From NCBI RefSeq assembly GCF_000426345.1, contig NZ_AUFE01000041.1, forward strand, positions 1-64,000: a DNA stretch of 64,000 nucleotides. The letters are read 5' to 3'. Positions 1 to 7,793 of the stretch are shown piece by piece. The translations under genes and the position numbers were made by a program. The stretch's first letter is position 1. Every line of letters begins with the position of its first letter. This stretch comes from Cupriavidus phytohabitans. Lineage in GTDB: Bacteria; Pseudomonadota; Gammaproteobacteria; Burkholderiales; Burkholderiaceae. Under the pieces are notes generated by a model, which was not told the DNA's origin, made no database searches, and saw nothing but the letters and a program-made list of their open reading frames with translations.

Positions 1-398
1 GTACATGGCAATAATGCGCTCATCGAAGCCGGTAAAGCGCCGCTCATGCTTCGGGATCAGAACTGGCTCGAAGCTGCCATCGCGGTCGCGTGGCAACTCG
101 ACCCGCACCGGGCCGCGCTCGGTGATCACGGTCTTGCCGCTGAGGCCGTTACGGGCATTGGACTGCTCGGCCGGCTTGGGCTCGCCTGGCTTATAGCCCA
201 AATGCATGCTCATCTCGGCGCCCATCGCCCGTTCGATGATGGCCTTGTTGAACGCTAGCATCAGGTCCTGGACCTCGCTGGGGGTCATCGGCCCTTTGAC
301 CAGCTCATCCAGCCCTCAGGCAAAGCCGGCAGCGGCCCGCGGGCCGCTGCCTGAGACGCTACCGTACGTTTCTTCTTCATTGGCATATCCATGGTCAT
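1..398 (-). pseudogene. IS256-family transposase, N-terminal part, frameshifted
   Basis: The gene starts at an ATG at 398 with a good ribosome site (GGAGG) just upstream. The first frame reads a basic N-terminus (MPMKKKRTVAS) and then shifts near 311-316, where the reading EGWMSW replaces the expected EGLLDEL. That frame stops at 285-287. Translation in the next frame is open to the window edge. It carries typical family motifs: KGPMTPSEVQDLM, LGYKPGE, NGLSGKTV, LPRDRDGSFEP and FDERIIAMY. The catalytic DDE core lies beyond the window. The frameshift suggests an inactive copy unless translation restarts at the internal ATG near 294. Confidence 0.75.
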
Positions 399-441
399 TA
401 CCTCCATGATATGCCTCGTACACAAAATTCCGGATAGGTCC
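1..441 (-). mobile_element. IS256-family insertion sequence, one end (partial)
   Basis: The minus strand encodes the start of an IS256/mutator-type transposase. The segment ends near 418-441 in a sequence (minus strand GGACCTATCCGGAATTTTG) of the kind seen as terminal inverted repeats of this family. The other end lies outside the window, so neither the target-site duplication nor the full repeat pair can be checked. The end abuts the hairpin downstream of flgN, so the element inserted at the 3' edge of the flagellar cluster. Confidence 0.75.
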
Positions 442-461
442 TTCCGCCCTTTAGGGCGGAA
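442..461 (-). terminator. Perfect hairpin downstream of flgN
   Basis: An 8-bp perfect stem (TTCCGCCC / GGGCGGAA) with a 4-nt loop lies 50 bases past the flgN stop codon. It fits a transcription terminator for the flgAMN direction, though the U-run is poor. Confidence 0.5.
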
Positions 462-511
462 CCGGGCGCATCAAGTAGCTACCAGATGCCCAGCCGCAAA
501 TCCAAGCCCAA

Positions 512-973
512 TCAGCCAGCAGCCAGGCTGACACCCCCCACCCCAGCCGCCGCCTTCCCATCCTTCCCATACAACCCGGCATCCCCCCCATTATGCTGCC
601 GCAGCGCCTGAATGGCCTCTTGCGTGAAATCGAGATGCGCCTTGATAACCGCCCCATTCAGCGCATTGCCGTCCCGCGTCACCCGCGCAGCAAAGATCAG
701 CTTGCGCCAGGCCTCCGCGACATCGGCATCAATCTGCCGGCCAAGCAAGTGCCCATCCGCACCAGCACGCAGGCCAAGCGCCTGCATCTGCGCTTCACGC
801 GCCCGAACCTGCCGCGACAGCCCCTGACCCACTTCCACCTTGCGCGTCAGCAACGCGCTGAGCGCGGTGAAATCCCCGCGCTTGATGGCATCGCGCTCTT
901 CCGCGAGAAGTTGCCCGAAAGCTTCAACGCCTTCGGTTTCACGCTGCAAGGACTGGATCAGGCTTTGGCTCAT
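512..973 (-). CDS. flgN: FlgN, chaperone for flagellar hook-associated proteins
   Basis: A protein of 153 residues, mostly helical and charged, which matches the FlgN family in length and pattern (start MSQSLIQSL, central VEAFGQLLAEERDAIK). FlgN is a cytoplasmic chaperone that binds FlgK and FlgL and delivers them to the flagellar export apparatus. Both clients are encoded at the other end of this cluster (10267-13457). The gene follows flgM with 7 bases between them on the same strand, so the two are almost certainly cotranscribed from the sigma-28 promoter upstream of flgM. The C-terminal tail is rich in Gly and Ala and is probably disordered. Confidence 0.9.
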   Translation of the reverse strand: MSQSLIQSLQRETEGVEAFGQLLAEERDAIKRGDFTALSALLTRKVEVGQGLSRQVRAREAQMQALGLRAGADGHLLGRQIDADVAEAWRKLIFAARVTRDGNALNGAVIKAHLDFTQEAIQALRQHNGGDAGLYGKDGKAAAGVGGVSLAAG

Positions 974-980
974 GATTTGG

Positions 981-1289
981 CTATTGAGGGTCGGCCTGGC
1001 CTAGCTCGCGCAAGCTGGCGAGCAGGCCATCGGCAATCTTGCCCGGGTCGATCTTGATCCGGCCTTCGGCAATGGCCTGGCGGATTTCTTCGACCTTGGC
1101 GGTATCGATATCGTCGTCGGTTTCCTGCGCCAGGCGGCTGCTGATCTCGCGCACCTGCGCGGCCAGCGGGCTGACGCTCAGCCCGGAGGACGGCGTGGCG
1201 GCGCTGGCCGGTGCGGCCTGGGGCCGGGCGGCGGCGTCGCCTGCGGGCGCGTCGGCGGGCCGGGACGAGGTGGAATGGTTGATCTTCAC
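981..1289 (-). CDS. flgM: FlgM, anti-sigma-28 factor
   Basis: A protein of 102 residues starting MKINHSTSS, with an Ala/Pro-rich disordered first half. The helical second half carries the usual FlgM features: SPLAAQVREISSRL, then VEEIRQAIAEGRIKIDPGKIADGLL. FlgM holds the flagellar sigma factor FliA inactive until the hook-basal body is finished, and is then exported. A sigma-28 promoter motif lies 28-54 bases upstream of the ATG, which fits the known autoregulatory loop. The gene is followed directly by flgN. Confidence 0.95.
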   Translation of the reverse strand: MKINHSTSSRPADAPAGDAAARPQAAPASAATPSSGLSVSPLAAQVREISSRLAQETDDDIDTAKVEEIRQAIAEGRIKIDPGKIADGLLASLRELGQADPQ

Positions 1290-1316
1290 GGGCGTTCCTT
1301 GCTGGTTTCCTATGGC

Positions 1317-1343
1317 ATTACGGCCGTGGCGGGGAAATCTTTA
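1317..1343 (-). promoter_or_regulatory. Sigma-28 (FliA) promoter of flgM-flgN
   Basis: On the minus strand TAAAGATT and GCCGTAAT are separated by exactly 11 bases, close to the FliA consensus TAAAGTTT-N11-GCCGATAA. The -10 box ends 27 bases before the flgM ATG. Confidence 0.75.
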
Positions 1344-1348
1344 GGGAA

Positions 1349-1392
1349 CGTGCCCCAGGGGTGTGTCCCCGGAGTGTGCCCCCGGGGTGTGC
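1349..1392. repeat. Short GC-rich direct repeats upstream of flgM
   Basis: Three imperfect tandem units of the form GTGCCCCnGGGGTGT (the second shorter) run through this stretch between flgA and the flgM promoter. Each unit is itself partly palindromic (CCCC/GGGG). They lie in the gap after the flgA stop codon and could form small hairpins at the end of the flgA transcript. Confidence 0.5.
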
Positions 1393-1490
1393 ACCACCAT
1401 ATCGCCCACACGGCAGGACCGGCGGCATTTTCGCATGCCGCGGCGCCATCTGAATCCGGCTGCCAGCCACGATCAGCAGACTAGAAGTGC

Positions 1491-2285
1491 CTATTGCAGC
1501 ACGACCGTGTCGCTGCTGCGCACCAGGCCGTTGACCACCTGGCCATTGCGCAGGCGTACCTGCACGGTGTTGCCGGTGGCGGCGTCGGCCAGCACCTTGC
1601 CCTCGCTGGTGATCTGGAACGCTTCACCCTCGACCGACACCGTGACGGTCTGTCCCTGGCGCACCGCGATGGCCTTGCGCAGCAGGTCGCTTCGCATGGG
1701 CGAGCCGGCGGCGATGCGGTTGGCGGCGACGGCGCCGGCGAGCTGTGCCGGGTCGGTGATGACCGCGCGTGGCAGGGTGGCAAGGTCGCCCTGGCGCACT
1801 TCGATATCGCCCTGGCTGACCGGTTCGCCGGGGCCCAGCGCGCGCGCGGCGACGTAGTAATCGGTCAGCACCGACACGCGCGCCTGCATATAGCGCACCC
1901 ACGGCCGCTCGCCGCCGCAGCGCACGCCGACCGAGACCCGGCCCCACGGCGAAGCGCCGGCGGGCAGGAACGGATCGGGCAACACGCATTCCGGCGCGCG
2001 GCCGCCCGACGGCGGCGCCACCTGCACGCTGACCTTGCCCGGCAAGCCGGCGGTCTGCTGCAGCAGGAAGCGCTCCACGGCAACGCGCGCGGGATCCTCG
2101 GTGAAAGGGCTCGCAGCGGCGGCGTGCTGGCCGGCCGGTGCCTGCATGGCGACCGGCGTGACCTGTGCCGGCGCGGCGCCGGTGGCGCCGGCAAGGCACA
2201 GCAGGCACGCCGCCAGCAGGGCCTGCGCCTTGCGCGGGCCGTTGCGGCGCGAATAGCGGCGGAGGGTGCGGCGATTTGGGTTCAT
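1491..2285 (-). CDS. flgA: FlgA, periplasmic chaperone for P-ring assembly
   Basis: A protein of 264 residues. A Sec signal peptide is visible near the N-terminus (LLAACLLCLAGATGAAPAQ) after a basic stretch rich in Arg. The C-terminal half has the SAF/ChapFlgA pattern: ALGPGEPVSQGDIEVRQGDL, AANRIAAGSPMRSDLL, VRQGQTVTV and GNTVQVRL. FlgA acts in the periplasm to help FlgI form the P ring, and flgI lies at 7794-8939. The gene is divergent from flgB and upstream of flgM on the same strand. The start at 2285 has GGGAAG a few bases upstream. Confidence 0.92.
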   Translation of the reverse strand: MNPNRRTLRRYSRRNGPRKAQALLAACLLCLAGATGAAPAQVTPVAMQAPAGQHAAAASPFTEDPARVAVERFLLQQTAGLPGKVSVQVAPPSGGRAPECVLPDPFLPAGASPWGRVSVGVRCGGERPWVRYMQARVSVLTDYYVAARALGPGEPVSQGDIEVRQGDLATLPRAVITDPAQLAGAVAANRIAAGSPMRSDLLRKAIAVRQGQTVTVSVEGEAFQITSEGKVLADAATGNTVQVRLRNGQVVNGLVRSSDTVVLQ

Positions 2286-2518
2286 GTGTACTTCCCGGCA
2301 AGGACGGCGGGGCCTGCGCTGACGGCATGCCCGGCGCGCTGCCCCGTGACTGGCGGCGCGCCCCGTCTACATCAGTCATCGGGTTCCGATTGTAGGCAGC
2401 GCCTCGCGCGAGGGCGTGCCGAAATGCAAGGATTTCCCGTCCTTATTCATCCGATTGGCGTGACCGGCCCCCGCCTAAGATGGCAACCCTGAAGAAGGTC
2501 GTCCAGGGAGATGCCAGC

Positions 2519-2926
2519 ATGATCGACAGACTCGACGCGTCGCTACGCTTCCAGCAGGAAGCGCTGAGCCTGCGCAACCAGCGGCAATCGGTGATTGCCT
2601 CCAACATCGCGCACGCCGACACGCCGGGCTACAAGGCCCGCGACTTCGATTTCGCCAGCACGCTGGCGCAGTCCGTGGAACGCGGCCATCGCAACGAAGG
2701 CATGTCGCTGTCGACCACCCAGGTGCGCCACCTGCCCGCGCAGGCACCGACCCGCGAGGCGTTCGACCTGGCCTACCGCGTCCCGCTGCAGTCCAGCGTC
2801 GACGGCAACACCGTCGAAATGGATGCCGAGCGCGTGGCCTTCGCCGACAACGCGGTGCATTTCGAGTCGGGCCTGACGGTGATGAACTCGAAGATCAAGA
2901 CCATGCTGGCGGCGATCCAGCAGTAA
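2519..2926 (+). CDS. flgB: FlgB, flagellar proximal rod protein
   Basis: A protein of 135 residues with the FlgB signature in its first third (RNQRQSVIASNIAHADTPGYKARDFDF). The C-terminus has the usual helical rod-protein pattern. The start at 2519 (MIDRLDASLRF) is preferred over an upstream in-frame ATG at 2480 because GGGAGA lies 8 bases before it and the shorter form matches family length. FlgB joins the export gate/MS ring to the rod. It is the first gene of the long plus-strand operon flgBCDEFGHIJ. Confidence 0.95.
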   Translation: MIDRLDASLRFQQEALSLRNQRQSVIASNIAHADTPGYKARDFDFASTLAQSVERGHRNEGMSLSTTQVRHLPAQAPTREAFDLAYRVPLQSSVDGNTVEMDAERVAFADNAVHFESGLTVMNSKIKTMLAAIQQ

Positions 2927-2959
2927 GCGAGCAACAGATCCAGCAGCAGGAGAGAGCGC

Positions 2960-3367
2960 ATGCCGGCAATGAACATCTTCGACGTCGCGGGCTCGGCCAT
3001 GGCGGCGCAGTCGCAGCGCATGAACGTGACCGCGTCCAACCTGGCCAACGCCGACAGCGTGGTCAGCCCCGACGGGCAGGCCTACCGTGCCAAGCAAGTT
3101 GTGTTCGGCATGGCGCCCACGCCCGGCCAGAGCGACGTCGGCGGCGTGCAGGTGGCGGGCATCAGCGAAGACCCGTCGCCGCCGCGCATGGTCCACAACC
3201 CCACGCATCCGATGGCGAACGCGCAGGGCTACGTGGTCATGCCCAACGTCAACCCGGTGGAAGAGATGGTCAACATGATCTCGGCCTCGCGCTCGTACCA
3301 GGCCAACGTCGAGGTGCTCAACTCCGCCAAGAACATGATGCTCAAGACGCTGACGATCGGCCAGTAA
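2960..3367 (+). CDS. flgC: FlgC, flagellar proximal rod protein
   Basis: A protein of 135 residues. The N-terminus carries the rod/hook family signature (MAAQSQRMNVTASNLANADS) and the C-terminus has the canonical NPVEEMVNMISASRSYQANVE. A ribosome site, CAGGAGAGAG, lies upstream of the start. It follows flgB by 33 bases and its stop codon abuts flgD, so all three are in one transcript. FlgC polymerises with FlgB, FlgF and FlgG to form the axial rod in the periplasm. Confidence 0.95.
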   Translation: MPAMNIFDVAGSAMAAQSQRMNVTASNLANADSVVSPDGQAYRAKQVVFGMAPTPGQSDVGGVQVAGISEDPSPPRMVHNPTHPMANAQGYVVMPNVNPVEEMVNMISASRSYQANVEVLNSAKNMMLKTLTIGQ

Positions 3368-3405
3368 TGGCTTTCGTCGATCTCAGGAACAGGAACCGCG
3401 CCGCC

Positions 3406-4077
3406 ATGACAACCACGTCTTCGGTCAACAACAACAGCAGTGCCACGAACATCAACGACGCTCTGAAGAGCAGCAGCGCCAGCGCCGCCGACCTGCAGAA
3501 CAACTTCCTGAAGATGCTGGTGACCCAGCTCAACAACCAGGACCCGCTCAAGCCGCTGGACAACTCGCAGCTGACCTCCCAGCTGGCGCAGATTTCCACG
3601 GTCAGCGGCATGCAGACCATGAACGCGACGCTGTCGCAGTTGCTGAACCAGGTCAGCGCCAGCCGCGCGATGGATTCCGCCGCGCTGATCGGCCGCACGG
3701 TGATGGTACCGGGCAAGCTGGTGACGGTGGAAGGCGGCGTGCCGGGCAAGTTCGGCATCGACCTGCCCTCCACGGCTGATGCGGTCACCGTCGACGTGCT
3801 CGACAGCAAGGGCAATGTGGTGCGCACCATCGACATGAAGGGCCAGACCAGCGGCGTGCACGACGTTGCGTGGGATGGCAAGAACGATGCCGGCGTGCCG
3901 GTCGCCGACGGCGAATACAGCTTCCGCGTCACCGCCACGGCGAACGGTACTTCGGTGGAACCGATTGCGCTGGTCTACGGCAAGGTGCAGAGCATCAGTG
4001 GCGATGCCTCCGGCGTCCTGGTCGACCTGGGCAACGGCCAGACGGCAAATGTGGACGACGTCCGCCGCATTCTCTAA
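3406..4077 (+). CDS. flgD: FlgD, hook-capping (hook assembly) protein
   Basis: A protein of 223 residues from the ATG at 3406; an in-frame ATG at 3367 overlapping the flgC stop would add 13 residues. The N-terminal region has the FlgD signature (NNFLKMLVTQLNNQDPLKPL, then SQLTSQLAQISTVSGM). The C-terminal half has the FlgD Tudor/fibronectin-like pattern (VAWDGKNDAGVPVADGEYSF). FlgD caps the growing hook and allows FlgE subunits to assemble beneath it. It sits directly before flgE. Confidence 0.95.
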   Translation: MTTTSSVNNNSSATNINDALKSSSASAADLQNNFLKMLVTQLNNQDPLKPLDNSQLTSQLAQISTVSGMQTMNATLSQLLNQVSASRAMDSAALIGRTVMVPGKLVTVEGGVPGKFGIDLPSTADAVTVDVLDSKGNVVRTIDMKGQTSGVHDVAWDGKNDAGVPVADGEYSFRVTATANGTSVEPIALVYGKVQSISGDASGVLVDLGNGQTANVDDVRRIL

Positions 4078-4140
4078 CTGCATGCGCCGTCCGCGCGCAG
4101 CGGCGGGCATCAATGACAGCTCATTCAAAGGAAGATAGCC

Positions 4141-5421
4141 ATGGGTTTCGGTCAAGGGGTAAGCGGCATCAACGCCGCGGCAGCCAATCTGGATGTGATC
4201 GGCAACAACATCGCCAATGCCAACACGGTCGGCTACAAGCAGTCGACCACGCAGTTCGCCGACGTGTATGCCGGCAGCAAGATCGGCCTGGGTACCACGG
4301 TCAATGCGGTGGTGCAGTCGTTCAAGCAGGGCAATATCGAAGCCAGCGGCCGATCGCTCGATGTGGCCATCACCAATGGCAGCGGCTTCTTCCGGCTGGT
4401 CGGCACCGATGGCTCGGTGCATTTTTCGCGCAACGGCCAGTTCCTGCGCACCGATGACGGCCGCATCGTCAACGCGCAGGGCCTGCAGCTGACCGGCTAT
4501 CCGTCGGCTGCGGCAGGCGGCGGCGCCACGCCGCAGCCGCTGGTGGTGTCTTCCGCGACGATGCCGCCCAAGGTCACCACCGACATCACCGCGCAGTACA
4601 ACCTGGATTCGCGTAGTACCGTGCCTGCCGATGCGTTCGCCAGCGCGCCGGGGAGCCTGCCGACCACGTCGATGTACAACTACAGCACCAGCATGACGGT
4701 GTATGACTCGCTGGGCAATGCCCGGCAAGTGGTGGCGTATTTCAGCAAGACCAGTAACGACGCGACGGCGACGCCGCCGCGGCCGGCCGTCGCCGGCGGC
4801 ACCGACTGGGTGCTGAACGTGACCGACGCTGCCGGCAACCGGCTCGGCGTCGACAACACCACGACCACGCCGCCCACGGCCGCGGGCAATACGGTCACGC
4901 TGTCGTTCGACAGCGCCGGCAAGCTGGTGTCTACCAGCCCCGCCAACTTCTCGCTGACTTCGCCGGCGGCCAACGGCGCCGCCGCCATGTCGATGAATGT
5001 CAACCTGGCCGGCACCACGCAGTTCGGCTCCGACAACGACGCCGCGCCGCCCACGCAGAACGGCTACGCTTCGGGCAGCCTGCTGGGTTTTGCAATCGAA
5101 GCCGACGGCACCATTCGCGGCAGCTATTCGAACGAGCAGACGCAGCAGCTGGGTACCGTGGTGCTGGCGAGCTTCGGCAATGTCGAAGGCCTGCGCGCCG
5201 AGGGCGGCAACACCTGGGCAGCCACTGGCGCTTCCGGCCAGCCGGTCATCGGCACGCCGGGCGGCTCGCGCGGCCAGCTGATGTCGAATGCCAATGAAGC
5301 GTCCAACGTCGACCTCTCCGCCGAGCTGGTCAACCTGATCATCGCGCAGCGCAACTACCAGGCCAACGCCAAGACCATCGAGACCCAGAACCAGGTCATG
5401 CAGTCGCTGGTGAACATGTAA
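4141..5421 (+). CDS. flgE: FlgE, flagellar hook protein
   Basis: A protein of 426 residues with the hook-family N-terminus (GVSGINAAAANLDVIGNNIA, then NTVGYK) and C-terminus (ELVNLIIAQRNYQANAKTI). The central part is a longer, Thr/Ala-rich variable domain, as expected for a hook protein rather than a rod protein. An AAAGGAAGA ribosome site precedes the start. FlgE forms the extracellular universal joint of the flagellum; its cap FlgD is encoded immediately upstream. Confidence 0.96.
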   Translation: MGFGQGVSGINAAAANLDVIGNNIANANTVGYKQSTTQFADVYAGSKIGLGTTVNAVVQSFKQGNIEASGRSLDVAITNGSGFFRLVGTDGSVHFSRNGQFLRTDDGRIVNAQGLQLTGYPSAAAGGGATPQPLVVSSATMPPKVTTDITAQYNLDSRSTVPADAFASAPGSLPTTSMYNYSTSMTVYDSLGNARQVVAYFSKTSNDATATPPRPAVAGGTDWVLNVTDAAGNRLGVDNTTTTPPTAAGNTVTLSFDSAGKLVSTSPANFSLTSPAANGAAAMSMNVNLAGTTQFGSDNDAAPPTQNGYASGSLLGFAIEADGTIRGSYSNEQTQQLGTVVLASFGNVEGLRAEGGNTWAATGASGQPVIGTPGGSRGQLMSNANEASNVDLSAELVNLIIAQRNYQANAKTIETQNQVMQSLVNM

Positions 5422-5466
5422 GCCGTGGCGCGCCGCGTGAAAAGCAAAACCAGCTGAGGCAAGTCG

Positions 5467-6210
5467 ATGGACCGCATGATCTACACCGCCCTGTCGGGCG
5501 CCAAGCAGATACTCGACCAGCAAGCGGCGGTATCGAACAACCTGGCCAACGTGTCGACGCCGGGTTTCCGCGCGCAGGTCAACCTGTATCGCGCGGTGCC
5601 GGTGGTCGGCGCCGAGGCCGGCACGCGTGCCTTCACGCTGGCGTCCACGCCGGGCGCCGACATGCGCGCCGGCCCGCTGACCTACACCGGCCGCGCGCTC
5701 GACGTGGCGCTGCAGGGCAACGGCTGGCTGGTGGTGCAGGCGCCTGACGGCACCGAGGCCTATACCCGCGCCGGCGCGCTGCAGGTGGCGCAGGACGGCC
5801 AGGTGCAGACCCTGTCCGGCCTGCCGGTGATGGGCGACGGCGGCCCGCTGGCGGTGCCGCCGGGCTCGCAGGTCACCATCGGCACGGACGGCACCATCAC
5901 CGCGCGCGGCCCGGGCGAGGCCTCGGCCGGCCTGGCCCAGGTCGGCAAGCTGCGTGTGGTCAACCCGCCCAACGACGCCATCGCGCGCGGCGACGACGGC
6001 CTGTTCCGGCTGCGCCCCGGTGCGCAGCCGCTGGAGGCCGATCCCACCGTGCGCGTGATCTCGGGCGCGCTGGAAGGCAGCAACGTCAACCCGACCGAAG
6101 CCATGGTCGAGATGATCGCCAACGCGCGCCGCTTCGAGATGCAGATGAAGATGATCCAGGGCGTGGACGGCAACGAGCAGCGCGCCAACCAGCTGCTGTC
6201 GACCAATTGA
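5467..6210 (+). CDS. flgF: FlgF, proximal rod protein
   Basis: A protein of 247 residues starting MDRMIYTALSGAKQ, which is the typical FlgF start. It has the rod signature QQAAVSNNLANVSTPGFRAQ and the C-terminal NPTEAMVEMIANARRFEMQM. It lies 45 bases after flgE and before flgG, the conserved order. FlgF forms part of the proximal rod in the periplasm. Confidence 0.95.
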   Translation: MDRMIYTALSGAKQILDQQAAVSNNLANVSTPGFRAQVNLYRAVPVVGAEAGTRAFTLASTPGADMRAGPLTYTGRALDVALQGNGWLVVQAPDGTEAYTRAGALQVAQDGQVQTLSGLPVMGDGGPLAVPPGSQVTIGTDGTITARGPGEASAGLAQVGKLRVVNPPNDAIARGDDGLFRLRPGAQPLEADPTVRVISGALEGSNVNPTEAMVEMIANARRFEMQMKMIQGVDGNEQRANQLLSTN

Positions 6211-6290
6211 CCCGACTGACGCGGCGACAACACTGAACCCAAGCGCGGAGCGCCAGCGCTACCGCTACAAGATTCCCAGCAAGGACCACC

Positions 6291-7076
6291 ATGATCCGCT
6301 CTCTCTGGATTGCCAAGACCGGCCTCGATGCGCAGCAGACGCAGATGGACGTGATCTCGAACAACCTGGCCAATGTGTCGACCAACGGCTTCAAGCGCGG
6401 CCGCGCGGTGTTCGAGGAACTGATGTACCAGACCATCCGCCAGCCCGGCGCGCTGTCGTCGGACCAGACCACGCTGCCCTCGGGCATGCAGCTGGGCACC
6501 GGCGTGCGTCCGGTTGCGACCGAGCGCATCCACACCCAGGGCAATCCGCAGCAGACCGGCAACAACAAGGACGTGGCCATCATCGGCCAGGGCTTCTTCC
6601 AGGTGGCGCTGCCGGACGGCACCACCGCCTATACCCGCGACGGCTCGTTCCAGGTGGACCAGAACGGCCAGCTGGTTACCTCCAGCGGCTTTGTGATCCA
6701 GCCCGCCGTCACCATCCCGGCCAACACGCTGTCGCTGACGGTCGCGCGCGACGGCACGGTGTCGGTGACGCAGCCGGGGTCGAGCGCCAACGTGCAGGTC
6801 GGCCAGCTGCAGCTTGCCACCTTCATGAACCCTGCCGGCCTGGAGAGCATGGGCGAGAACCTGTACGTGCAGACCGATGCGTCGGGCGCGCCCAACACCA
6901 CCGTGCCAGGCCTGAACGGCGCCGGCGTGCTGCAGCAGAACTACGTGGAAGCGTCCAACGTCAACGTGGTGGAAGAGCTGGTCAGCATGATCCAGACCCA
7001 GCGTGCGTACGAGATCAACAGCAAGGCCGTGCAGACGTCCGACCAGATGCTGCAGCGCCTGGCGCAGATGGGTTGA
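6291..7076 (+). CDS. flgG: FlgG, distal rod protein
   Basis: A protein of 261 residues, a nearly canonical FlgG: MIRSLWIAKTGLDAQQTQMD at the N-terminus, NNLANVSTNGFKR, GFFQVALPDG in the middle and NVNVVEELVSMIQTQRAYE at the C-terminus. FlgG builds the distal rod that passes through the P and L rings, whose genes follow directly. An AGCAAGGA-type ribosome site precedes the start. Confidence 0.97.
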   Translation: MIRSLWIAKTGLDAQQTQMDVISNNLANVSTNGFKRGRAVFEELMYQTIRQPGALSSDQTTLPSGMQLGTGVRPVATERIHTQGNPQQTGNNKDVAIIGQGFFQVALPDGTTAYTRDGSFQVDQNGQLVTSSGFVIQPAVTIPANTLSLTVARDGTVSVTQPGSSANVQVGQLQLATFMNPAGLESMGENLYVQTDASGAPNTTVPGLNGAGVLQQNYVEASNVNVVEELVSMIQTQRAYEINSKAVQTSDQMLQRLAQMG

Positions 7077-7087
7077 GGGTTGTGGAC

Positions 7088-7786
7088 ATGGCCATCTTGC
7101 TTTCCCGCCTGGGCGCGCTTGCGCTTTACTGCCTGGCCGGCGTGGCAATGCTGGCCACGAGCGGCTGCGCGCTGGTACCGCGCGAGCCCCTGGTGCAACT
7201 GCCCACCACCGCGCGCGCCGAGCCGCGCCCGGTCGGCCCGGCTTCCGGATCGATCTACCAGTCGTCTTATGCCGGCAATCCGCTGTTCGAGGACCGCCGC
7301 CCGCGCAACGTGGGCGATATCCTGACCATTGTCATCACCGAGAACGTCAACGCCAGCAAGAACTCCGGCACCAATACCAGCCGTACCGGCAACACCACGC
7401 TGGCATTCGACGCCGTGCCGCGCGCGCTGGGCGGGCTGTTCGGCACCAGCCAGAACGCCGACATCAATGGCGCCAACACCATGAAGGCCAGCGGCGGCGC
7501 CAGCGCGGCCAACACCTTCAACGGCACCATCACCGTGACCGTGCTGGAAGTCTTGCAGAACGGCAACCTGGTGGTTTCCGGCGAAAAGCAGATGGCCATC
7601 AACCAGGGCGCCGAGTTCATCCGCTTCTCGGGCGTGGTCAATCCGCGCACCGTCACCGGCGACAACGCAGTGCTATCCACGCAGGTGGCCGACGCGCGCA
7701 TCGAATACACCGCCAAGGGCGTGATCGACGAAGCGCAGAACATGGGCTGGCTGCAGCGCTTCTTCCTCAATGTCTCACCGTTCTGA
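7088..7786 (+). CDS. flgH: FlgH, flagellar L-ring lipoprotein
   Basis: A protein of 232 residues. The N-terminus is a lipoprotein signal with lipobox LATSGC, so Cys is the expected acylated residue. The body has the L-ring signature (PRNVGDILTIVITENVNASK; GVVNPRTVTGDNAVLSTQVA). The ATG at 7088 is chosen because GAGGGT lies 7 bases upstream; an in-frame TTG at 7073 inside flgG is less likely. FlgH forms the outer-membrane bushing for the rod. Confidence 0.95.
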   Translation: MAILLSRLGALALYCLAGVAMLATSGCALVPREPLVQLPTTARAEPRPVGPASGSIYQSSYAGNPLFEDRRPRNVGDILTIVITENVNASKNSGTNTSRTGNTTLAFDAVPRALGGLFGTSQNADINGANTMKASGGASAANTFNGTITVTVLEVLQNGNLVVSGEKQMAINQGAEFIRFSGVVNPRTVTGDNAVLSTQVADARIEYTAKGVIDEAQNMGWLQRFFLNVSPF

Positions 7787-7793
7787 GCGCGCC

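Noticed and set aside
3229..5523. Long open frame on the minus strand opposite flgC-flgF
   Set aside because: It is the mirror of high-GC coding sequence; its His/Arg-rich translation has no domain features, and the plus-strand genes are certain.
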